A DNA stretch of 64,000 nt, taken from NCBI GenBank assembly GCA_003315655.1, contig NIZT01000070.1, forward strand, positions 1-64,000. Direction: 5' to 3'. This stretch comes from Candidatus Methanobinarius endosymbioticus. Lineage in GTDB: Archaea; Methanobacteriota; Methanobacteria; Methanobacteriales; Methanobacteriaceae. The position numbers were made by a program, and so were the translations under genes. Positions 10,262-20,980 of the stretch are shown here, piece after piece (the stretch's first letter is position 1; every line of letters begins with the position of its first letter). The notes below the pieces were generated by a model, which did not search any database, was not told where the DNA came from, and saw only the letters and a program-made list of their open reading frames with translations.

Positions 10262-10729
10262 ATGCAAAATAATAAAGGCATGAATAATATGAGTTATTAT
10301 CTAAATTGTCATGTTTTAATTCTTAATAAAGCTCATCAAACATTTATAAATCCTTATTTAAAAGAAAAGAATGTTAGTTATAATCAATATGAAATGATTT
10401 TACACATTTATCATGATGAAGGTTCTATTCAGAGAAAAATAGCTTCAGCTTGTGGAACTGACAAATGTGGAGCATCTAGATCTCTTAGAATATTAGAAGA
10501 TAAACAATTGATTATTAAGAAAATGGATGAAAATAATAGACGTTCTTATCAGCTATTTTTAACAGCGAAAGGAAAAAAAATTGTTGAAGATATAATTGAA
10601 AAAGAAATTCAATGGGAAGATTATATTTGTAAAGAGATGGACATTGAAAAAGAAAAATTCTTTGAAATATTAGATAACGCTTGTATTAGTTCTTTAAAAT
10701 TAATAAAAAACGATGATATGATAAAATGA
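10262..10729 (+). CDS. MarR family winged-helix transcriptional regulator
   Basis: A 155-residue DNA-binding protein. The N-terminal helix (YYLNCHVLILNKAHQTFINPYL) is the dimerisation region. The winged helix-turn-helix runs from about residue 55 (GSIQRKIASACGTDKCGASR) through the wing DENNRRSYQLFLTAKGKK at about 89-106. Such proteins usually repress their own operon and release DNA on ligand binding. The start is not certain: ATG 10262 has only weak upstream purines, and ATGs at 10280 and 10289 are alternatives. It overlaps the next gene by 4 bp (ATGA), so the two are translationally coupled. The palindrome at 10155-10171 is its likely operator. Confidence 0.88.
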   Translation: MQNNKGMNNMSYYLNCHVLILNKAHQTFINPYLKEKNVSYNQYEMILHIYHDEGSIQRKIASACGTDKCGASRSLRILEDKQLIIKKMDENNRRSYQLFLTAKGKKIVEDIIEKEIQWEDYICKEMDIEKEKFFEILDNACISSLKLIKNDDMIK

Positions 10730-11610
10730 GTGACATAAACTTTAAACCAATATCTTTATCAGATAAACCTATATTTGATGATTATTTTAATAAAACTAAT
10801 TTCAATAACGCTGAAAAGAATTTTTCGAATCTTTTCATGTGGAGGAATACATATGAATATGAATATGCTATAATTAACGATTGTCTATGTATAAAAGGAA
10901 AATTAAGAGATAGTAAAAAACCATTTTGTCACTTTCCATATGGAGGATGTGACATAAAAGATTCTTTATCTTTAATAAAAGAAGTTTTTAAAAATGAAGG
11001 TCATGGATTACTTATTAAGCCATTACTTCCTGAAATGAGAAAATATTTAGAAAAAACTTCAGAAGACTTCACATTAATAGAAGATAGAGATTCATTTGAT
11101 TATATTTATACATCTAAGAAATTAATTACATTATCAAGTTCTAAATTACGTAATAAGCGTAGATGGCTTAAAAAATTTAGAGAAAATTATGATTATACCT
11201 ATGAAGAGATTAATTCAAACAATGTAGTTGAGGCAAAAGAATTCACTATAGATATTATTAAAAATTCCAATAATGATATAGATGAAATTTTAGCTATGGA
11301 AGAAATGTTTGATAATCTATTTGAGTTAAATATTAAAGGATGCATTATTAGAATTGGTAATGAGATTGTTGGAGTATCCACTGGAGAAGAACTAACTAAA
11401 AATACAGTTGTTATCCATTGTGAAAGAGCTAACACCAATTTTGAAGGTATTTATAATTGCATTAACCAAGAATTCTGCGAAAAACAATGGTCAGATTACG
11501 AATTTATTAATCGTGAAGAAGACCTTGGAATTGAGGGTTTAAGACAAGCTAAATTAACTTATTGTCCTGATTTATTATTATATAAATATATTGCCAAAAT
11601 AGAGGTTTAA
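10726..11610 (+). CDS. DUF2156 (phosphatidylglycerol lysyltransferase C-terminal-like) protein
   Basis: A 294-residue soluble protein of the DUF2156 group, a tandem GNAT-like fold related to the lysyl-transferase domain of MprF but without membrane segments. Features fitting this are the N-terminal NFSNLFMWRNTYEYEYA, LRNKRRWLKKFRENY in the middle, and the C-terminal NREEDLGIEGLRQAKLTYCPD, the most conserved part of the family. The natural substrate is not known; aminoacyl transfer from tRNA is a reasonable guess. It is coupled to the MarR gene by an ATGA overlap and followed after 17 bp by a GNAT gene. Confidence 0.82.
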   Translation: MSDINFKPISLSDKPIFDDYFNKTNFNNAEKNFSNLFMWRNTYEYEYAIINDCLCIKGKLRDSKKPFCHFPYGGCDIKDSLSLIKEVFKNEGHGLLIKPLLPEMRKYLEKTSEDFTLIEDRDSFDYIYTSKKLITLSSSKLRNKRRWLKKFRENYDYTYEEINSNNVVEAKEFTIDIIKNSNNDIDEILAMEEMFDNLFELNIKGCIIRIGNEIVGVSTGEELTKNTVVIHCERANTNFEGIYNCINQEFCEKQWSDYEFINREEDLGIEGLRQAKLTYCPDLLLYKYIAKIEV

Positions 11611-11628
11611 TAAGATAGAGGTTTAATA
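11599..11628 (+). repeat. 14-bp direct repeat at a gene junction
   Basis: The string atagaggtttaata occurs at 11599-11612 and again at 11615-11628. The first copy encodes the last residues and stop of the DUF2156 protein. The second supplies the AGAGG ribosome binding site and start context of the next gene. A small tandem duplication may have created this junction. Confidence 0.6.
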
Positions 11629-12200
11629 TGGATTATATCAATAAATTAGATGGAGATCGAATATTTTTAAGTTTAAGCCGGGAAAAAGATTTAAATTTAT
11701 ATAATAAATGGTTAAATGATTCTGAAATCAATTTAACATTTGGTAAAAGCCATATTGTTTTCAATGAAGAGCAACAAGCTAAATATATCGAAGATTATAA
11801 TAATAGTAATGATAAATTTTTCTTTGTTATAGTAAAAAAAGGGGGAAAAAATAATTCTGAAGATAAAAATTTTGAACAAGAACAAGCTATAGGAATCGGA
11901 TTACTATATGATTTAGATTTTGTTCATGGAAAAGCTACTTTAGGTCTTTTATTAGATAAATCTTTTCAATCAAAAGGTTATGGTAAAGAAGCTACAAATT
12001 TACTTCTTGAATTTGCTTTCAATATATTAAACCTAAATAATGTTATGTTATATGCAATTGATTTTAATGATAAAGCTATATCTATGTATGAAAGCTTCGG
12101 ATTTAAAACGATTGGTCGTAGAAGAGAATCTTATCCGATAAACAATAAAGTTTATGATGAAGTATATATGGATATATTAAAAAAAGAATTTAATAAATAA
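11628..12200 (+). CDS. GNAT family N-acetyltransferase (RimJ/RimL type)
   Basis: A 190-residue acetyl-CoA-dependent acyltransferase. Recognisable parts are the N-terminal substrate region (LYNKWLNDSEINLTFG), the central strand ATLGLLLDK, the acetyl-CoA loop KSFQSKGYGKEATNLLL (Q/R-x-x-G-x-G/A pattern), and the C-terminal FNDKAISMYESFGFKTIGRRRE. The region around residues 68-85 is a lysine/asparagine-rich loop. The acceptor (protein N-terminus, antibiotic or metabolite) cannot be told from sequence. It is the third gene of the operon with MarR and DUF2156, with an AGAGG site 6 bp before the ATG, and is followed by a strong hairpin terminator. Confidence 0.85.
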   Translation: MDYINKLDGDRIFLSLSREKDLNLYNKWLNDSEINLTFGKSHIVFNEEQQAKYIEDYNNSNDKFFFVIVKKGGKNNSEDKNFEQEQAIGIGLLYDLDFVHGKATLGLLLDKSFQSKGYGKEATNLLLEFAFNILNLNNVMLYAIDFNDKAISMYESFGFKTIGRRRESYPINNKVYDEVYMDILKKEFNK

Positions 12201-12475
12201 AAATTAAATAAAAATTATTTTTCTAAATATATTTAAGCATTCTTAACTATCTTTTAATTTTATTTAATTAATTTTTAACTAATTTAATTATTCAATTATT
12301 ATAATTTTTTTTATCATGATAATATAATAATTATTAGTAAAAGTAAATTTTTACATTAATAAATAAATATAATTCTTAAATAAAATTTAAAATTCATTAA
12401 ATTATATAGTTCTTAAATTATTATAATTATATAAAATATAATTAATTATTAGTTAAATATAAAAATTTATTAATA

Positions 12476-12509
12476 ATTATTCTAACTAACAATAGGTAGT
12501 TAGAATAAT
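12476..12509 (+). terminator. Hairpin terminator for the MarR operon
   Basis: A perfect 12-bp stem ATTATTCTAACT / AGTTAGAATAAT (12476-12487 and 12498-12509) with a 10-base loop, followed directly by a T-run on the plus strand. It lies 275 bp after the GNAT stop; the AT-rich stretch between holds no gene. Confidence 0.6.
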
Positions 12510-12567
12510 AATTTTTTTACAATATTCTTCAAAATAATTTTAAATTAATAAATAAAAATAGAAATAA

Positions 12568-12587
12568 GTGAGAAAATTAATTCTCAC
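12568..12587 (-). terminator. Hairpin terminator after adhesin pseudogene 2
   Basis: Stem GTGAGAA / TTCTCAC (12568-12574 and 12581-12587) with a 6-base loop. It lies 17 bp beyond the stop of the minus-strand adhesin gene, and the minus-strand continuation is T-rich. Confidence 0.55.
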
Positions 12588-12603
12588 AAAGGTTTTAATT
12601 TTT

Positions 12604-15600
12604 TTAGTGTTTGGGTTTATCACGGAAACTTGTAATGCCAAGTAAAGATAATAAAACTAACACAATTGGTATAAATCCAATACCTGTTGATTTCATTTTC
12701 GCATTCGCTGTATTAACTGAATTTGAATTTCTTTGAATTGTTGAGGTATTTCCCAAGTTATTATTTTGAGTATTATTAGTAGTTCCGTTGTTAATATGAT
12801 ATTCTATAGGTTCAGGTATAATTGGAACATTTGGTGTTTCATAAATGTTTATTAAATTTAAATCTGTGCTACTTGGGTTATAGTAACTATTTCCAAGATA
12901 TTCAGCTGAGAATATATGATTACCACTATTTGTAAATTTATAGTTCATAGAGGCAATACCATTACTATCAGTTATAGCTTCACCTATGATATTTCCATTT
13001 AACTTGAAAATAATCCTTTGACCAGGTATGGTAGGATTATATGTTAATTTAGCTTTTAAAGTTATAGTTTCTCCTATTTGGTTACCATTTACTGTAATGT
13101 TTAGTTGTGTTTCATTTTTAAGCACTGATAAGTAAGTGGAATTTGTTGAATAGGAGTATTGCATATTTCCATTAAACGTGTTATTAAGAGTAAATTCCCC
13201 TGTGAAATTTGATTTATATTTTAAATAAGCTATTCCGTTTTCATAAGTTGTGTTTTTACCTATTAGTATTCCATTAAGATAGAAATTAACTTCAGCATTG
13301 TTTATAGGATTACCATATTCATCAGTTAAAATTGCTGTTATTATTAATTCTTCACCGATTTTTAGAGAATTATTTGAGACATTTATATTAATCACTGTTT
13401 TATTATTTCGATGATTATCATCAGAATAATTATAATTATAGAATGTGTTGTTTCCAGCAATATAATTTGTTGAATTAATGAATGAAGTTATATTTAACTG
13501 ATTTTTAATCAGCACATCCATGACGAAAACACCAATTCCATTTGAATCTGTTGTATTACTGTAAATATTGTTATTGAGATATATGTTTGTTCCGTTAGTT
13601 ACACCAGCTAAATTATAAGTATCATTAACCTGAACTCTTATAATTAACTTACCATTAGTTATTTCCATTGACATAATTTTTAATACTGTGTTAAAGTTTT
13701 CTCTGTTATTTATATAAATATTGCTTCCAATATTATCATTGAAAAGATTACCATTAAAAGCATTAATTCCTACATATTTATATGGAACTGTACGCTTCAG
13801 TTGCAACATTATACATGAAAATGTTATTATTAAAACTTAAAATATTTAGAGTTACAATCACAGATCCTTCTTTAGGTTTATTACTAGTAAAATTTGAATC
13901 ATTAATGGATAGTGTATTATTTTCATACTGAGGATTAAAAATAGCTCCAGCATTTAATTCAGCTATGTTACATACAAATGAGAAATTTATTATACCATCA
14001 TTTTTACCCATAGTATAAATAGCACCACCACTATTTGCACTGTTGTTTGTAAATGTTGAATTTTGTATATTTAATATAAAGTTAGTATTTGAGTTGTCAC
14101 TTAATATAACACCACCCCTGCGGTAGCATTATTATTTAAAAATATTGAATTTATTATATTAAGATTTTCAGCGGCATTGAAAATAGATCCTCCATGACTT
14201 ACTGCAGAATTATTTGTGAATGTGAATTTTCCTCTAATACATCATAAATAATAGAATTTTTATTAACGAAACGACAATATGAAACATTGAATAAATTTGA
14301 ACCATTAATAACAATAGATTTACCAATTTCTGCAAAATTATCTATAAAATTACATGAGAAAATTTTAATATTATTCCCATTGGTACTATATATTGCTCCC
14401 TTACACCATTATTCACATTATTGTTTTTAAAAGTAGAATTCATGATTTCAACATTATTTTCATAATAATTGGCTATTGCTCCACCATAAGCTTTTTCAAT
14501 AGTATAGTTATCATTAAATATTGAATTTATTATTTTTAAACCGTGAATACGAAAGTTTAATATAGCTCCACCATAATCAGCACCAACATTTTATCTGTTT
14601 TTTTCAAATAAAAAATTCTTAACCAGAACATTATATTGTTTTTGTTTATTTGTGTAAAACTATATTGCTCCTCCATATGTGGAAACTGAATTTTCTATAA
14701 ATTTAGAGTTATTGATAAAAACATTATTATCATTATTTTGTGTTATTTGATAATATATTGCTCCTCCTTGATTAGTAAAATTTTCTATAAAATTAGAATT
14801 ATCAATAAACATAGTTGTATTATGATAATATCATATCCATCCAATACACATATTGCTCCTCCAGATGTTTCGGCACTATTATTTATAAATTTAGATCCTA
14901 AAATTTTTAATTCACGATTAGATGCATAAATTACCCTCCTCCATTTAGAATAGCTTTATTATTAATAAAGGAAGAATTTATAATCTGAATTAATACACTT
15001 CAATCAAAGTGTATAGCTCCCCCTTTGTCAGTATTAGAATTTTTAAATGTTGAATTAATAATAGTCAAATCAATGTGGCAATTAATAGCTCCATCAAGTG
15101 ATTGACCACCCTCAGCATATGCATTATTGTTATCAAATTGAGAATTAACAATTTTTAATTCACCTATTGGGCTTGAAGTGTTAGTATGACCCGCATGAAT
15201 TGCACCACCCATAAGTGCTTTATTATTAGTAAAACTAGAATTTTCAATGGTTAACTTTACTGTAAAAATACAAATTGCACCACCTGCACCCTTTAAGCGC
15301 TGTGTTATTTATAAATTTACAATTTATAATTTCATGATAATTTCCATCCTGAATATGAATTGCTCCACATTGTTCGGCCTTATTATTCGTAAATATACAA
15401 TTAATTACCTTTAATGAACTTAAGTTTGATCCATATTCAAGAAAAATAGGCCCATTTGACCCCCATTTTCTCTTTCATGACCATTTGAAAATATTATATT
15501 TACAAATGTAACTTTACAACCAGATTTTATGGTAAATATACCTTTTGAACCATCACCATTTATGACAGTTTTATCCCTTTTCTTTTAATAGTTACTTTTT

Positions 15601-15811
15601 ATCTATTGTAATGTTATAATTTTTACCAGCAGTTTTATAGATTCTTTAAGCTAGATTAATCACATTTTCATTTTCTGTTAAACTATTAAGCCCTTTTTAT
15701 ATCCCCATATTCTCTGATATTAATATTTTGAGCAGATATACTATTTATAGAGAAGAAAATAGCTAATATTATTAGAATAATAATGCTATTTTTAATATTT
15801 TTTGATATAAT
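12604..15811 (-). pseudogene. Adhesin-like protein, broken by many frameshifts (locus 2)
   Basis: Leftward gene. GGAGG at 15819-15823 precedes a signal peptide frame (hydrophobic core IILIILAIFFSINSISA) whose expected start codon, at 15811-15809, reads ATT instead of ATG. Beta-helix pieces follow in changing frames (for example 15212-15000 and 14011-13778), with repeats of the type NSTFKNSNTDKGGAIHF. The intact C-terminal piece (13809-12604, 401 codons) has Ig-like repeats (DEYGNPINNAEVNFYLNG and similar), an Asn-rich linker, and a C-terminal membrane anchor (IGFIPIVLVLLSLLGITSF, then a short Arg/Lys tail). The protein would have been displayed on the cell surface. Lost start codon and many indels indicate decay. 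Confidence 0.85.
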
Positions 15812-15895
15812 ATTAATTCCTCCATTTATTATCCATTTACTTTATTAAAGTTGATTCATAAAAAAAGAAATATTTTAAAATTAATTTAGATTTTT

Positions 15896-15913
15896 CAATG
15901 AAGTACTTCATTG
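15896..15913. promoter_or_regulatory. 18-bp perfect palindrome upstream of adhesin locus 2
   Basis: CAATGAAGTACTTCATTG reads the same on both strands and lies 85 bp upstream of the adhesin start. It could be an operator for a dimeric regulator or the tip of a hairpin. No matching regulator is identified. Confidence 0.45.
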
Positions 15914-15917
15914 TTTA

Positions 15918-16003
15918 TAGTTAAAGAAATTCAAATAAATTATCCTTCTTAATCATCTTTTTATTATATAAAATAATGCATAACTTCAAAATTTCTTTAA
16001 CTA
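15918..16003. repeat. 14-bp inverted repeat beside the palindrome
   Basis: TAGTTAAAGAAATT at 15918-15931 is exactly inverted at 15990-16003 (AATTTCTTTAACTA), with a 58-bp spacer. It lies in the 459-bp gap between adhesin locus 2 and the thioesterase remnant. The rest of that gap holds no visible gene. Confidence 0.5.
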
Positions 16004-16270
16004 ATATATGTTTTTATAGTATATATAAATACCGAATGATTTGTCTTAAAATATATAATGAACATATAATATAATATTTAATATTAAATAATATATTATG
16101 ATAAAATATTCATATAGAATTGAAAAATATTAAAAATCGATATCATATAAAAATAAAAAAATATTAAGTTAATAAATAATAATAAAGATTATAATATAAA
16201 TAAACATGATCTAAAATAAGGGACTTAAAAGTAAAAATAAACTTAAATAATATAAAGAATTTTTGTTCTA

Positions 16271-16648
16271 ATGATAAATTTTGCAGAAAGTGCAGGAATA
16301 GAAATAGAATCTGTAACAGAAAAATCTGTAGAATGCAGTACGGAAATTAAAGATATTCACAGAAATGCCGTTGGTGGTGTTCATGGAGGAGCTATATTTA
16401 CTCTAGCTGATTTTACATTTGCAATATATTCGAATTTAGATAATTTATATGGATTTGATGTAGGAAATACTATTGGTCAATCCTGCAATATATCTTATTT
16501 AAAAAGTACAAGAATAAATCGTTTAACTGTCCAATCAACATGCTTAAATAAGGTAAAAATATATCTGTTTATCAAAATGACATTAAAGATGATTTAGACA
16601 AAAAATAGCACAATGATTGGCAATGGTTTTACAATAGCTAAAAAATAA
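16271..16648 (+). pseudogene. PaaI-like hotdog thioesterase, frameshifted
   Basis: The frame from ATG 16271 encodes a hotdog-fold acyl-CoA thioesterase start with the family hallmark VGGVHGGAIFTLADFTFA and then SCNISYLKSTR. After STCLNK the frame is lost and the first stop gives 108 residues. The original C-terminus can be followed in other frames: GKNISVYQNDIKDDLDKK, and after a second shift IAQMIGNGFTIAKK ending at 16648. Two indels therefore separate a normal protein of about 125 residues from what is encoded now. The physiological substrate is unknown. Confidence 0.75.
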
Positions 16649-16695
16649 CTAAAAATACTAGAAATAGTTAAAATGATTAAAATAATTAAAAATAA

Positions 16696-18021
16696 ATGAT
16701 AAACTATAAACATCTATATTGGATAACTTTTATTGTGATGACTGTAGGAATAGTCTGTGGTCTGAACATAGCTGGAATTTCAGGAGCTGTTAGTTCTATC
16801 CAAGATATTTTTAATTTAAATGATACTAGATTTGGAATAATAGTAAGTTCGCTAACTATTGGATGTATCATAGGATCATTGATTTTAGGTTATTTATCAG
16901 AAAGATATGGTAGAAGAAAAACACTAATTTTAACTTCAATTCTGTTTATCATTTCATCATTAGGTTGTGCATTATCCAATTCTACGTTATCATTGATATT
17001 TTATCGATTTATTGGAGGATTAGCTGTTGGAACTATTTCATTTTTAGGACCGATGTATATTTCAGAAATTGCACCTCCTAAAATTAGAGGAAGACTTGTT
17101 TCCCTCAATCAATTTGCTATTGTAATTGGTATACTTTTAGCTTATATTTTCGATTATTTCTTGCTAGGTACGATTAATTCTTGGAGATATATGTTAATAA
17201 TCCCTCTTATTTTCAGTATATTATGCATGATACTTTCAATTAAATCACTTCCTGAAAGTCCAAGATGGTTAACACTCAATAATAAAAAATCAGAAGCAAA
17301 AAGTATTTTTGAAAAAATAGAAGGAAAAGAATTAATTAAAGAAGATATAAATAACATTGAAAAATCAAGTTCTATGAAGAATAAAATTTTTTATAAGAAT
17401 TTTTTCAGAGGGAATGATAAAAAAATAATATTGATAGGTCTTGTATTAGCTATCTTTCAACAAATCGTTGGAATAAACGCTGTAATAACTTATGCACCGA
17501 TGATATTTAAAAATATAGGAATTCAATCACAAAGTGCATTGTTACAATCAATCATAATTGGACTTGTCAATTTTTTAGCTACTATAATTGCACTATGGTT
17601 AATAGATAAAAAAGGACGTAAAATATTGCTTATTTGTGGAGCACTAGGTATGACAATAACTTTATCATATCTTGCTTTTGCATTTAGATTTAGTCAAAAT
17701 AGTATTTTAATATTGATAGCTATTTTAATGTATGTTACATTTTATGCAGCTTCCTTTGCACCAATTCTTGGAGTTATTACTTCAGAAACATTTTCCAATA
17801 ATTTTAGAGGAATAGCTATGTCTATTACATCTGCAATAAATTGGTTATCTGCATTTATGATAGTTCAATTTTCTCCATATATATTGAATAATCTTGGAGG
17901 AAATATCTTATTTGGAATATTTGCAGTATTTAGTTTATTAGCTTTAATATTTGTTAAAATATATATCCCTGAAACAAAAAATAAATCTTTAGAAGAAATA
18001 GAAAAAGAATTGACTTCATAA
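16696..18021 (+). CDS. MFS transporter of the sugar porter type
   Basis: A 441-residue membrane protein with about 12 predicted membrane segments and a central cytosolic loop near residues 195-240. Sugar-porter signatures are present in order: GYLSERYGRRKTL after segment 2, PESPRWL before the central loop, FQQIVGINAVITYAP in segment 7, DKKGRKILL after segment 8, and the C-terminal PETKNKSLEEIE. The family imports hexoses or polyols with protons. A hydrogenotrophic methanogen has no obvious use for hexose uptake, so the substrate may differ or the gene may have been acquired. No strong ribosome binding site is visible before ATG 16696. The reading frame is intact between two broken genes. Confidence 0.85.
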   Translation: MINYKHLYWITFIVMTVGIVCGLNIAGISGAVSSIQDIFNLNDTRFGIIVSSLTIGCIIGSLILGYLSERYGRRKTLILTSILFIISSLGCALSNSTLSLIFYRFIGGLAVGTISFLGPMYISEIAPPKIRGRLVSLNQFAIVIGILLAYIFDYFLLGTINSWRYMLIIPLIFSILCMILSIKSLPESPRWLTLNNKKSEAKSIFEKIEGKELIKEDINNIEKSSSMKNKIFYKNFFRGNDKKIILIGLVLAIFQQIVGINAVITYAPMIFKNIGIQSQSALLQSIIIGLVNFLATIIALWLIDKKGRKILLICGALGMTITLSYLAFAFRFSQNSILILIAILMYVTFYAASFAPILGVITSETFSNNFRGIAMSITSAINWLSAFMIVQFSPYILNNLGGNILFGIFAVFSLLALIFVKIYIPETKNKSLEEIEKELTS

Positions 18022-18583
18022 CATTAAGATTTTTTTATTTTTACTAATTTTATTCTTATTAATTCTATTTTTATTAATTTTAATATAATTATTTTTAATA
18101 TAATTAGTTTTATATTATTATTTTTAATTATAATATTTAGTTTTAAATTTATTAATTTTGATACAGTATTAATGTAGATCTTATTAATACTAATTACTAT
18201 ACATGTATAATTTAAACTATAAATTTAATATAAAATTTTTAAAATAATTTATAAAAAATTTAAAGTAGCTATAAAAAATTGAAAATATCTATAAATAATA
18301 CAGAATCTACAAATTAATCAGTATATTTATATACTTGTAAAGCAATGTTAGTGTAGGAAAAATATTGTTTGATCTTATTAGGCAATATAGTTCCTATTAA
18401 TAAAAATAGTTTTAATCAATCAATTAATATCTAACCAATCACATTACTTTACTTAACATTGTCTTTTTCTTTTAACTGAATTTATATTCTACGATTTTAC
18501 ATTCATTCATCGATACATTCCCATCGAAGTATAACGAAGTCTTAAAAACATTTTTCAATTAAATATAAATGGAGGTGAAAATT
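18022..18583. other. Long non-coding leader before adhesin locus 3
   Basis: A 562-bp gap without a plausible gene. A TATA-like string near 18318-18330 (tatatttatatac) would imply an untranslated leader of over 200 nt. caatgtta (about 18343) and taacattg (about 18457) could pair at a distance. From 18480 to 18560 the sequence is less AT-rich than its surroundings. Confidence 0.35.
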
Positions 18584-20777
18584 ATGAAAAAGAAATTTTT
18601 AATATTAATGTTTGTAGTTTCATTGTTCATGTTAATAGGTTCTGTTTCTGCAGCAGATAAAAATGTTAATCCTGAAGCTATCAATAATATCCAAAATATA
18701 ATTGATAAAGCAAATAAAGGAGACAGTAGACTTTTTAAAGAAGGAAAATATAAAGGAATAAATTTTACTGTTAATAAGTCTCTTAATATAAAAGGTAATG
18801 GTAGAGTTAACTTTATTTGTACAGAAGATAATTATCAACTTGTAATATATTTCACAACTTGAAAATTTTTAAATATAAGTGGAATTAATTTTATTGGTTA
18901 TTCAGAAGGTTATTGGAACCAAGGATCCATGATCATCGGTGAAAACATATCAAACATCCACATTAAAAACTGTAAATTTGTAAATGCTACTCATGCAATT
19001 GGAATAAATGGATGGAATGGAGAAGATTCTGGAAAAAATATTATTATTTCTAATAATTTATTTGAAAATTGTGAAAATGGAATTCGTATCGAAGAAATAA
19101 ATAATTTAGATATAAATTTTAATAATTTTAAAAATGGATCATATGGAAATTCAATACAATTAAATTATTGTAATAACTCAAAAATAGTTAATAATAATAG
19201 TACTAACAATAGAGGAAATGGAATATTATCTTCATTCGTCTAAATTTACCTATGGAAAGAAATAAAATGATAAATTGTCATCAAACTTTAATTAATATAT
19301 ATGAATCTAATGTGGTTATTATTTATAATATTATGAATAACAATAAAGTTACTGAAGAATATCCATATCCATTTAATCTTATCACCATAGAGATCAAATG
19401 CAACAATAGATAACAATAATATTACTAATAATAATAATAAAGAAGATCGTGCAAAATATGCAATATTTTTTGAAAATATGGGTGTTGTAAATATTCATAA
19501 TAATATAATTTCCAATAACAATGCTAGAATTTGTATTCAAAATCACAGAATGCCTGTTGATGAAGATAATGATAATGATTTCCCAATATATGATATCAAT
19601 ATTCATAACAACAATATAATGAACAATGAATTAAATGTTATCAAAATTATTGGAGCTACAAAAGCAAAAATTAAATATAATAATGTCTCTAATAATGAAA
19701 GAAATGGAATATACATTGTTTTCAGTTCTCATTGTGAAATTAGTTATAACAATATTACTAAAAATAAACAAGCAGGGATTATATTAACTGATGTTGATGA
19801 GGAAATGATTCCAACACTTATGAGAAATCATCGACCTATTTACAGAGGAAATTCCATTTATTGTATTATTCACAACAACAATATAATTAAACAATAAAAT
19901 TGGAATTAATCTAGAAGGAAATGCTTCTTATAATACTATCAAAAGCAATATCATATACAATAATGCATTTGCAGGGTTCTTCTAAATAGATCTAGTTGTT
20001 TTAATAACATTACTGGAAATGACTTTGAAGGCAATAAATATGGTATATTAATTGATATGTATGGTAATGACAGCGATTATGAGGGAGTTGAGCCTGAATA
20101 TATTCCAGATTTTAGTGTAAATAATACCTCTTATTGATCATAACAGGTTTTACAAAAATGAGAAAGCTATGTATGTTTTAAACAATGATGGCAAAAATCA
20201 TTGGAATAAAGCTTTAGAAAATTGATTTGGTACTAATAATCCAGAAAAAATAGACGGTATTGACAACATTAATTGGTTTATAGTAAAATATTCTGTTAAT
20301 AAAAAGAACCTAAAAGTTGGAGAAAAAGTCAAAATAACATACGAAATTTATGTTAAATGGGAACATCAAGTAACAGAGTAAGTTACTTCCATATTTCAAA
20401 CTAATTTTGAATGGTTATAGTGGAAACCATGACACAAGACTTTTATCAAATTATTTAGTTCTATGAGTGAAGATGATGCTAGAATTTCCACATCATTTGA
20501 AAAAATCTTCGAAAAAAGTGGAATATACTATTCTAATGAAATTATTGATGCAGAAAAATGCTCTATTAACATTCAATGTTGTAGATGATAATGAAACCAA
20601 ACCTGTAGACCCAAATGAAACAGATAACGATGATGAGAAAGATCCAAAAAATAATGAAAATACCCATCTGGCAATGATCCCCATGCAAAAGCATCAATGG
20701 AAAAAACAGGAAACCCTATAAGCATTATTTTAGTTTTATTAAGTATTTTAATAAGCTTAGTTTATAGAAAGAAATAA
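18584..20777 (+). pseudogene. Adhesin-like / NosD-type beta-helix protein, broken (locus 3)
   Basis: GGAGGTG at 18571-18577 precedes ATG 18584 and a clear signal peptide (MKKKFLILMFVVSLFMLIGS, cleavage after VSA). Parallel beta-helix repeats follow (NNLFENCENGIRIEE, NIHNNNIMNNELNVIKI), spread over several frames: open pieces at 18584-18862, 18929-19243, 19478-19897 and 20467-20721. The final frame encodes a C-terminal membrane anchor (SIILVLLSILISLVYRKK) ending at 20777. The repeats resemble periplasmic copper-binding NosD/carbohydrate-binding helices. At least five lesions are needed to explain the frame changes. Start and end are well preserved. Confidence 0.8.
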
Positions 20778-20789
20778 ATCAAAAATTTA

Positions 20790-20806
20790 AGGATAATTAT
20801 TATCCT
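20790..20806 (+). terminator. Hairpin terminator after adhesin locus 3
   Basis: AGGATAA / TTATCCT stem with a 3-base loop, 12 bp after the stop codon and followed by a T-rich tract (ctttattttattttt). The stem resembles the AGAGGAT hairpin after locus 6. Confidence 0.6.
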
Positions 20807-20980
20807 CTTTATTTTATTTTTAAACTTATTTTAAATAAAAATTATTATTTTAATTAAATTATATGTTTTAGTTAATTTTATTATTAATAAATAATTATAA
20901 AAAAATTAATTATAAAGTTATAAAACTAATTATAAAATATAAGAAAATATAAATTATTTTCAAAAATTAAGTATTTATAC

